DNA from: Rhizobium sp. AC27/96
GTDB lineage: Bacteria; Pseudomonadota; Alphaproteobacteria; Rhizobiales; Rhizobiaceae
Assembly (NCBI RefSeq): GCF_001692325.1
Contig: NZ_LXKN01000001.1
Location: forward strand, 1,178,001 to 1,242,000
DNA: 64,000 nt
Direction of reading: 5' to 3'
The stretch's first letter is position 1. Each line of letters begins with the position of its first letter. The notes below the pieces were generated by a model that saw only the letters and a program-made list of their open reading frames with translations, was not told the DNA's origin and made no database searches. A program made the translations under genes and the position numbers. Shown in pieces: positions 59,601 through 64,000 of the stretch.

Positions 59601-60383
59601 TCGACCCAGCAGCTGGAAATCTCCGAGCCCTCGGCCCGCGCCTTGGCAAATCCGCAGCCGGTCCAGCGCCCGCAACCGGCGGCACCTGCACCGACTGCAG
59701 CCGCCGCTCCCGCTCCCAGGCCGCAACAGCCTGCGCCTCAGCAGCCCGCTCCTGCTCCCCAGCAGAGCGTGCAGCAGCCGGCACCGCAGCCACAGCAGCC
59801 CTCGATCGAATCCCTTAGCTTGCGCGGCTCCATTCCCGCCGAACGCCCGGCCGTGCAGCCGCAGCGCCCGGCAGAGACGCCTGCTCCGGCCCGTCAGGAA
59901 ACGGCCGGTGGTGGCTGGATCAGCGACCTCTTACGCGGCGCCTCGCGTGACGAGAATGCCGATCTGCCGCCAGCTCGCCAGGCTGCACCGCGTGCACAGA
60001 CGGAAGCGGCAGCTGCTCCCGTCGCCCGCAATCCGCGCCATGTCGTGGAATCGCTGAACTCGCTCTCGGTCGATATCGCCCGCGCCATCGATCATGATGC
60101 TTCGGTCGATCTGTGGCGCCGCTACCAGCGCGGCGAGCGCGATGTCTTCACCCGCCGCCTCTATACGCTCAAGGGCCAGCAGACATTCGACGAGATCAAG
60201 CGCAAGTATGATCGCGAGCCGGAATTCCGCACCGCGGTCGATCGCTACATCGCCGATTTCGAAAAGCTGCTTGCCGACGTTGCCCGCACCGATCGCGACC
60301 GCACCGTCACGCAATCCTATCTGACCTCAGATACCGGCAAGGTCTACACCATGCTGGCACACGCGGCTGGCCGCCTGAGCTGA
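53688..60383 (+). CDS. gpr: Growth pole ring protein GPR/RgsE homologue, giant coiled-coil membrane protein
   Basis: A 2231-residue protein. After a 115-residue Pro/Ala/Lys-rich cytosolic start come two membrane helices (about 119-140 and 153-175). Residues about 200-1960 form an apolipoprotein-like amphipathic coiled region with 11-residue periodicity. A Pro/Gln/Ala-rich linker (about 1985-2060) leads to a conserved C-terminal domain (NPRHVVESLNSLSVDIARAI to the end). This layout matches the Agrobacterium growth pole ring protein and Sinorhizobium RgsE, which organise polar growth. GAGG lies upstream of ATG 53688. No frameshift is visible, and a terminator follows. Confidence 0.85.
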   Translation: MANKKYIESVEDKAFQALDEALQIDFSDENLESRSGPTPDVPERKVSEPPKQPMKQTKDDAARKAGSARSAPAPAATPRPAEAPKSPNLAAANDGNRASPASLLKALDSGSQSHAVRNATIFSLFWIIGGAGLAFLLYGAQIRNIQSVADLVALPGVIACIVGIVIPVLMFYAFGMMISRAHDMRNAARSMAEVALRLVEPETVASDRIMTVGQAVRREVSAMNEGIERTIARATELETLVHSEVNALERSYADNELRVRGLVHELGTERDAIVNHAERIRSSISGVHDQIKEDLSLATEEIAVRLSTSGEAFASMIDTRAAALMEKSDSAVQALGTLLAAKTDSLLQNLNASGLALSHEFDSRLDALSSTLGERGKELLGQFETRASTLDANTEKLNNALNERARQLNETLVARTREISESLTGGERSITGTLDTVLAKLNTSLDEKGASFRQSLQSTADDTMMDIDLRSGFFEERFQSTIAQLSTTFDEHVSEFTSAFDKRAGTLDSKLSESLARINQSLGSNSEAIEGILTSSIERLGSSLTDQSFALATTLATGQEVLESAIGSRAGEITSALQNATSGISSALTSGTGELNAALSTHASTFTNAVQGVTRDVSAALQSGTEELTTAFTGRANEINNTLSSRTSEITQALGSAHERIDAVMASRSTALFGALADNQSRFEQTLAERSEGIVSAVSGSHEHLTAALDERTSMLAISLAENQLRLENTLASRADAITGAIAETHGKLADTLDDKTMALAIALSESQSRLEDTVSGHAEQVAGTMDEKTKALARALADGHARLESTVSGHAETVTNALDDRTMALAIALSESQARLEETVAGHAERVADTLDGKTGALAAALTSGQSRLEETLSNRAEEIIKAFAGNHTALAEALDDRTMALAIALSESQSRLEDTVSGHAERVADTLDGKTRALSDVLTNGQSRLEETLANRAEAITNAFAGNHAAIGDALDDKAMALAISLSDTQSRLEDALSSRLDALSSTVAGTHDKIVNSLDDRTMALAIALSENQAKLEETLTNSAQAIAHTVASGHDALTNTLDDKSMAFAISLAENQSRFEGALESRANALLDSVSGAESRVAGAFGDKADAIRAAYTENQDRLDRSLAAHTESLSGLLNSGTDRVENALGSTTRQLEDTLGTGLSQMDQNLASAYERMRSTLEDRSNAISLTLRDAHAQIDNTLMEQTTNIGTSIATSASMLEMSLEDREASLRQTIDASARALEERLSSGAGDVAGRIQQAAGDIARSAESFSSNLNQSIDGMTSRFADTGSRVEASLSALESRIHEGVTGVTAQVDAAGNRLSETLATGAAQIDHSGSEAAARIEERLSTMDRALNVGLEAVNRTIEGKAANLATTLRTAVADAAQGMDGEATRTADLLASTGQQFADNLGNHSDAFTRAMTERSDDLVNRVSETQSRLASQAAAVAQTFSEAGNAIVNKVAEAEGLVSNQVNTISQALSSAEQSLEARGAAIRNTLAGGSEQIASTMSQVEKALEERGTAIRTALEDRAREIDATLTDVDKALEARGASIRTSLDERTRELNSMLAGRSTELSRLIDEKARPIVDRYAATGQEAAALISAAAQESTERLRAENAALINAIASRTEHAVTTVSALENNLLASVNGIIARLAENNSAITGLLSNAAAEYASVDDRLTATSVRFADSAAKAGEMVSASSRLLEGKVDKLSEITGQTLSQVGSIVGRFDDHSKVLTQASALLGAAQSNLVSTLEERETALQNLAVGLVQRSEEIENTMRALGTMVETAFDRAEQRSNQVTGNLRQGVQSSFADIGRVLSEVEKRAEDAAEGMRGTLQKAGEEASQAVESTFASAERRSNDLTNRLRGGLTASLSEVEQMFAEAGKTSDGAAEQLRETLRVAVDDAVVRFAGATDEIRRSAGDIRRELDMTRSELKRGAFDLPEEAKESAAAMRRAVAEQIKALQDISQIVGRSTQQLEISEPSARALANPQPVQRPQPAAPAPTAAAAPAPRPQQPAPQQPAPAPQQSVQQPAPQPQQPSIESLSLRGSIPAERPAVQPQRPAETPAPARQETAGGGWISDLLRGASRDENADLPPARQAAPRAQTEAAAAPVARNPRHVVESLNSLSVDIARAIDHDASVDLWRRYQRGERDVFTRRLYTLKGQQTFDEIKRKYDREPEFRTAVDRYIADFEKLLADVARTDRDRTVTQSYLTSDTGKVYTMLAHAAGRLS
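55812..57131 (+). repeat. Tandem hendecad repeats inside the growth pole ring gene
   Basis: From residue 709 to about 1148 the protein is built of units starting L-D-D-[RK]-T-M-A-L-like, each 33 or 44 residues (3 or 4 times 11). The units at 56142-56372 and 56373-56603 are near-identical 231-base tandem copies (33+44 residues); those starting 56604, 56736 and 56868 are spaced exactly 132 bases. A different 29-residue repeat (L-E-x-R-G-x-x-I) follows near 58150-58400. Confidence 0.85.
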
Positions 60384-60405
60384 GATAGACAAAAGACGAA
60401 TGCTC

Positions 60406-60436
60406 AATCCCCGGTCTCAAGCCGGGGATTTTGATT
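60406..60436 (+). terminator. Rho-independent terminator of the growth pole ring gene
   Basis: AATCCCCGG (60406-60414) pairs with CCGGGGATT (60422-60430) around a seven-base loop, followed by TTGATT. It lies 23 bases after the stop. Confidence 0.78.
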
Positions 60437-60460
60437 CAAGCCGATAGCAATGAGCGCGAT

Positions 60461-60486
60461 AAAAAAGGCGGCCTTGAGGGCCGCCA
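60461..60486 (-). terminator. Rho-independent terminator of the RcnB-like gene
   Basis: GGCGGCC (60467-60473) pairs with GGCCGCC (60479-60485). On the minus strand the stem is followed by TTTTTTATC. It lies 28 bases after the stop of the minus-strand gene. Confidence 0.83.
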
Positions 60487-60512
60487 TTTCTCATCCCGAT
60501 ATCATGTCGAAG

Positions 60513-60842
60513 CTAGCGAGCCTCATGCACCTTGGAAATCAGGCCGCTGGTGATGCCCACGAGAAGGATGCTGCCGTTGATGCGAACCCAATGATAGCCG
60601 CGCGGCGGCGCCGTCAGATGGTTGGCGCGAAAATCGATCTCGGTGGCGCGGCGGCGATCGGAAGCCGACAGACGACGACCCTTGACCCAGCCGCCCTTGC
60701 GGACAACCACCCTCTTCTTCACCACATCCTTCTCAACCGCGGCTGGCTTGTTGGCAGGCGGTGCTTGCTTGACTTGAGCTTCCGCAGCCAACGGCATCGC
60801 CAGGATGGACGCCGCCAGAAGGACGGTGAAGAGTCTTTTCAT
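60513..60842 (-). CDS. RcnB-like periplasmic protein
   Basis: A 109-residue exported protein. The signal peptide is MKRLFTVLLAASILAMPLAAEA. The mature part is basic and ends with the RcnB-like segment APPRGYHWVRINGSILLVGITSGLI, the hallmark of the family (PF11776), whose E. coli founder tunes nickel and cobalt levels. A metal role here is inference. The start at 60842 has GAGGAAA upstream; the ATG at 60893 is not needed. It converges on the growth pole ring gene. Confidence 0.78.
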   Translation of the reverse strand: MKRLFTVLLAASILAMPLAAEAQVKQAPPANKPAAVEKDVVKKRVVVRKGGWVKGRRLSASDRRRATEIDFRANHLTAPPRGYHWVRINGSILLVGITSGLISKVHEAR

Positions 60843-61131
60843 TGGTTGTTTCCTCGATTCAGAATTTGCGCGCGAACTTATCCTCACGGACATGAAGCGA
60901 ATCTGACGGTTGGGTTACAATTCTGTAATGAAAACGCTGATCTTGTGTGGATATTCTCGAATATCGCTGTAGGTAGCGCTACCAGGCCCAACGTCGGCCA
61001 TGCCCGGATACTTCCGCTTTCCGCAAGCACCGACGGTAACCTCGGCACATTTCCTTCGCAAGCCGGATATTTTCGTCAGGCAAACGCCTGCTACGCACCC
61101 GCGCCGGCGCGGCCCCGGCACAGACAAACAA

Positions 61132-61160
61132 AAACGCCCGGAACCGGGTTCCGGGCGTTT
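61132..61160 (-). terminator. Rho-independent terminator of the glyceraldehyde-phosphate reductase gene
   Basis: AAACGCCCGGAAC (61132-61144) and GTTCCGGGCGTTT (61148-61160) form a perfect 13-base-pair stem with a three-base loop; on the minus strand it is followed by TTGTTTG. It lies just after the gene's stop. Confidence 0.88.
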
Positions 61161-61168
61161 CAGGATGA

Positions 61169-62200
61169 TCAATCCCGCTCGGCTGATTTGGCCCAGAGAT
61201 TGACGTCGGCCTCGCGGGCGTAAACATCGATCTCCTTCAGCTCTTCCGCCGTGAATTCGAGATTGTCGAGCGCCTTGACGCAATCAACGATCTGCGAGGA
61301 GCGGCTTGCGCCGATCAGCGCCGAAGTGATCCGGCCACCGCGCAGAACCCAGGCAATCGCCATCTGCGCCAATGTCTGGCCGCGCTTCTCGGCGATCTCG
61401 TTGAGCTTCTGGATGTTCTCGATGATCGACGGACGAATGAAGTCGCGCTTCAGGAAGTGGTTCTGGGCGGCGCGGCTATCCTGCGGAATGCCACCGAGAT
61501 ACTTCGTCGTCAGCATGCCCTGTGCAAGCGGCGAGAAGACGATCGAGCCGACGCCGAGATCTTCCAGCGTATCCACCAGGCCATCATCCTCGACCCAGCG
61601 ATTGAGCATGGAGTAGCTCGGTTGATGGATCAGGCACGGCGTGCCCAGATCCTTGAGGATTGCGGCGGCCTCGCGCGTGCGCTGTGAATTGTAGGAGGAG
61701 ATGCCGACATAGAGCGCCCTGCCCGAACGAACGATGTGATCGAGCGCGCCACAGGTTTCCTCGAGCGGCGTATCCGGGTCGAAGCGGTGCGAATAGAAGA
61801 TGTCGACATAATCGAGGCCCATGCGCTTCAGGCTCTGGTCGCAGGAAGCGATCAGATACTTGCGGCTGCCCCACTCGCCGTAAGGACCGGGCCACATGTC
61901 GTAGCCGGCCTTGGACGAAATGATCAGCTCATCGCGCAGGCCGGCGAATTCGGTGCGCAGGATCTCGCCGAAAGCCGTCTCGGCGCTGCCGGGAGGTGGG
62001 CCGTAATTATTGGCAAGATCGAAGTGAGTGATGCCCAGATCGAACGCCGTGCGGCACATGTCTACCTTGCGGTCATGCGGGGTGTCGCCACCGAAATTGT
62101 GCCAGAGCCCGAGCGAAACTGCCGGGAGCTTCAGGCCGGAGCGGCCGACCCTGTTGTATTTCATTTTCGCATAGCGGTCGGATGCCGGTTGCCAAGCCAT
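61169..62200 (-). CDS. mgrA: L-glyceraldehyde 3-phosphate reductase (aldo/keto reductase)
   Basis: A 343-residue NADPH-dependent aldo/keto reductase closely resembling E. coli YghZ, which reduces L-glyceraldehyde 3-phosphate and methylglyoxal. Shared segments include LPAVSLGLWHNFGGDTP, ITHFDLANNYGPPPGSAE with catalytic Asp and Tyr, DELIISSKAGYDMWPGPYG with the Lys, and DYVDIFYSHRFD with the His. The tetrad is complete. A terminator lies on each side, so it is its own unit, downstream of the oxidoreductase gene. Confidence 0.9.
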   Translation of the reverse strand: MAWQPASDRYAKMKYNRVGRSGLKLPAVSLGLWHNFGGDTPHDRKVDMCRTAFDLGITHFDLANNYGPPPGSAETAFGEILRTEFAGLRDELIISSKAGYDMWPGPYGEWGSRKYLIASCDQSLKRMGLDYVDIFYSHRFDPDTPLEETCGALDHIVRSGRALYVGISSYNSQRTREAAAILKDLGTPCLIHQPSYSMLNRWVEDDGLVDTLEDLGVGSIVFSPLAQGMLTTKYLGGIPQDSRAAQNHFLKRDFIRPSIIENIQKLNEIAEKRGQTLAQMAIAWVLRGGRITSALIGASRSSQIVDCVKALDNLEFTAEELKEIDVYAREADVNLWAKSAERD

Positions 62201-62221
62201 GATGATTATTCCTTCGAGATG

Positions 62222-62256
62222 AAAAAACGCGCGGGTTGTTCACCCGCGCGCAAACT
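62222..62256 (-). terminator. Rho-independent terminator of the Gfo/Idh-type gene
   Basis: CGCGCGGGT (62228-62236) pairs with ACCCGCGCG (62242-62250). On the minus strand the stem is followed by TTTTTTCATC. It separates this operon from the reductase gene. Confidence 0.85.
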
Positions 62257-62270
62257 AGCTTTTCCTGCGC

Positions 62271-63404
62271 TTACTTCAAGAGCGCTTGCGCCTCTTCGAT
62301 GCCGAGTGCCGCCGGCTGCGTGCAGGTGGTGGTCAGATCGATGAAGCGGTTTTCCGCACCCGATCTCAGGATCGACGTCATGACGTCAACACCGTGCAGC
62401 GTGCGGTCGAGCGAGCAACGCGCATCGCGACCGTCGATCAGCGATGCGGCGAGGTCGGCAAGACCGGCTGTGCGGTAGTTGGCGCGAGCGCCGCTCGGGC
62501 TTTCCTGATTGGCGATGCCGAAAGGATGCGCCCAGTTCTCAAGCGGTTTGATGTCCTTGTCACGACCGCTGGCCTCGACGGTGCCGCCGAAGAAGTTCGG
62601 GTCGGGCACGTATAGCGAGCCCTCGGTGCCGTATAGCTCCATATTGGCATGGCGATGCGACCACACATCCCAGCTCGCGGTGAGCGTGATGTTCGCGCCG
62701 CTGACAAACTCCAGCAGTGCCTGGATCGTCGTCGGCGTCTTCACCGGAATGGTCTCGCCATTGCGCGGCTGGCTGGTGATGGTGCGGGTTTCCGACGCCA
62801 TGGACGTCATGGCACCAACGCGCTTTACCGGGCCGATCAGGTTGATCAGGTTGGCAATGTAGTAGGGACCAAGGTCGAGGATCGGTCCGCCGCCCGGCAG
62901 GAAGAAGAAGTCCGGGTTCGGATGCCACATTTCCATGCCCGGGCTCATGACATGGCAGGAGCCCGAGGTGATGCGGCCGATACCGCCGTCATCGATGAAC
63001 TTGCGCGCAAGCTGATGCGCGCCGCCGAGGAAGGTATCGGGAGCGCAGCCGACGGCCAGCCCCTTTTCCTTGGCGATCCGCCGCAGTTCCTCACCCTGCT
63101 CAAGGGTCAGCACCAGCGGCTTTTCGGAGTAGGCATGCTTTCCGGCTTCGAGAATGCGCTTGGAAACCGGGAAATGCGCGTCCGGAATGGTCAAGTTGAC
63201 GATAACGTCCAGCTCGTCATTGGCGAGCAGTTCGTCGATGGTCTGGGCCTTGACCTTGTATTCCTCGGCGCGCGCACGCGCCGCATCCATGTTGAGATCC
63301 GCGCATGCCAACACCTTCAGGCCTTTGAAGAGCGGTGAAAGCGAGAAGTAGGTCGTTGAGATATTGCCGCATCCGATGATGCCGACGCCAAGTTCCTTAG
63401 CCAT
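62271..63404 (-). CDS. Gfo/Idh/MocA family oxidoreductase
   Basis: A 377-residue NAD(P)-dependent sugar oxidoreductase. The Rossmann motif is GVGIIGCGNIS at residues 6-16; the active-site motif EKPLVLT (E-K-P) and the later segment GGGPILDLGPYYIANLI (D-x-x-x-x-x-x) are typical. The substrate is a sugar or polyol, not specified by sequence. The start has GAGG nine bases upstream. It lies 11 bases after the isomerase-like gene and is probably co-transcribed with it. Confidence 0.9.
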   Translation of the reverse strand: MAKELGVGIIGCGNISTTYFSLSPLFKGLKVLACADLNMDAARARAEEYKVKAQTIDELLANDELDVIVNLTIPDAHFPVSKRILEAGKHAYSEKPLVLTLEQGEELRRIAKEKGLAVGCAPDTFLGGAHQLARKFIDDGGIGRITSGSCHVMSPGMEMWHPNPDFFFLPGGGPILDLGPYYIANLINLIGPVKRVGAMTSMASETRTITSQPRNGETIPVKTPTTIQALLEFVSGANITLTASWDVWSHRHANMELYGTEGSLYVPDPNFFGGTVEASGRDKDIKPLENWAHPFGIANQESPSGARANYRTAGLADLAASLIDGRDARCSLDRTLHGVDVMTSILRSGAENRFIDLTTTCTQPAALGIEEAQALLK

Positions 63405-63415
63405 GTGGAAGTGCC

Positions 63416-64000
63416 TCAAAAGCTCTTGAAGGATGCGATGGAGCGGGTGATCAGACGATCGACGTCGCTCGGATTGTCATGCTCGATAACGTAGTGCTTG
63501 GCCTTGGTGCCGGCCAGCGCCTTGAGCAGCTTTGCCCAGGGAACCGTACCATATCCAAGGTCGGACCAGCCATCTTCATTCTTGTTCTCGCCTGCCGGCG
63601 CAATATCCTTGACGTGAACGGCGGTGATGCGCGAGCCGAGCTTTTCGATCCAGGCAAAGGGATCGCCGCCGCCACGGATGACCCAGGCGATATCGGCTTC
63701 CCAGGAGATATCCGGAGCGCCTTCGAAGATCTGCTCGATCGGCAGCGAGCCGTCGGCCTGCTTGACGAATTCGAAATCGTGATTGTGCCAGCCGAATTCG
63801 AAGCCCGCATCCTTGTAGGGCTTGCTCATTTCCTGCAGGCGCTTGCCGAATGCCAGCCAGCCGGCGGCATCCTTCGGGCGCTCGTCGGCGCCGATATGCG
63901 GCGCGTAGATCGAGTCCATGCCGAGCGTCTTGGCGATCGTGAGTGCCTTCTCCACCTGCCCGTCAAGAAAGTCGGGGCTGAAATGGCCGCTGGCCATCAC
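63416..64000 (-). CDS. Sugar phosphate isomerase/epimerase family protein, partial
   Basis: The C-terminal 194 residues of a xylose-isomerase-like TIM-barrel protein; the start lies beyond the right edge. Metal-binding residues are visible in FEFGWHNHDFEFV, DISWEADIAWVIRGG, RITAVHVKDIAP and HYVIEHDNP. Members act on hexoses, inosose or ketoses. It heads the unit with the Gfo/Idh oxidoreductase, suggesting a shared sugar or inositol-type pathway. More upstream genes may belong to it. Confidence 0.85.
   Translation of the reverse strand: MMASGHFSPDFLDGQVEKALTIAKTLGMDSIYAPHIGADERPKDAAGWLAFGKRLQEMSKPYKDAGFEFGWHNHDFEFVKQADGSLPIEQIFEGAPDISWEADIAWVIRGGGDPFAWIEKLGSRITAVHVKDIAPAGENKNEDGWSDLGYGTVPWAKLLKALAGTKAKHYVIEHDNPSDVDRLITRSIASFKSF

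Overview
This window is a gene-dense, high-GC stretch of conserved chromosome from an alphaproteobacterium of the order Rhizobiales, most likely Rhizobium or a close relative. The basis is the rhizobial look of RecA, AlaS and CckA, the PurS-PurQ-small-PurL set, a single-cysteine DksA, and a full-length homologue of the growth pole ring protein that is characteristic of polar-growing Rhizobiales. I see no insertion sequence, prophage, CRISPR array, rRNA or tRNA. Several genes start with GTG or TTG codons behind good Shine-Dalgarno sequences.

Layout, left to right. 1-13.5 kb: the end of a branched-chain amino acid binding protein, rpe, then the purine genes purB, purC, purS, purQ and purL. They are interspersed with small membrane or secreted proteins, a MocR-type regulator facing a DUF1127 gene, and a PagL-like lipid A deacylase. 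13.3-16 kb: bolA and the CGFS monothiol glutaredoxin grxD, separated by two minus-strand genes of unknown function. 16-24 kb: a tandem pair of Bcr/CflA exporters, a membrane class III cyclase, a tandem pair of inositol-monophosphatase-like enzymes, ttcA, glsA and rpsD. 24-33.5 kb: a HerA-like ATPase, lldD, an overlapping trmJ-murI-GNAT set, icd, a glutathione transferase and an AraC/GyrI regulator.

33.5-45 kb: alaS, recA with an SOS-type box, the pseudouridine catabolic pair psuK-psuG, a TrpRS, the cell-cycle kinase gene cckA, a FliO-like gene and dksA. 45-52 kb: sixA-ycjX-ycjF, the folate operon folP-folB-folK and a secreted DUF922 protein. 52-60.4 kb: a probable structured small RNA with a CU-rich loop, a [2Fe-2S] ferredoxin, an Hpt protein, and then a 6.7-kb gene for a 2231-residue coiled-coil growth pole ring protein. 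Upstream of that gene lies a perfect TTAA-N7-TTAAC CtrA-type site. 60.4-64 kb: an RcnB-like protein, an L-glyceraldehyde-3-phosphate reductase and a sugar oxidoreductase/isomerase pair cut by the window edge.

The themes are housekeeping metabolism (purine, folate, tRNA, TCA cycle) together with cell-cycle and polar-growth machinery (CckA, Hpt, the ring protein and its CtrA-like site). The most novel-looking items are the hendecad-repeat architecture and promoter of the ring protein, the candidate anti-Shine-Dalgarno small RNA at about 52.2 kb, the two-copy membrane module on the cyclase, and the uncharacterised membrane hydrolase overlapping bolA.
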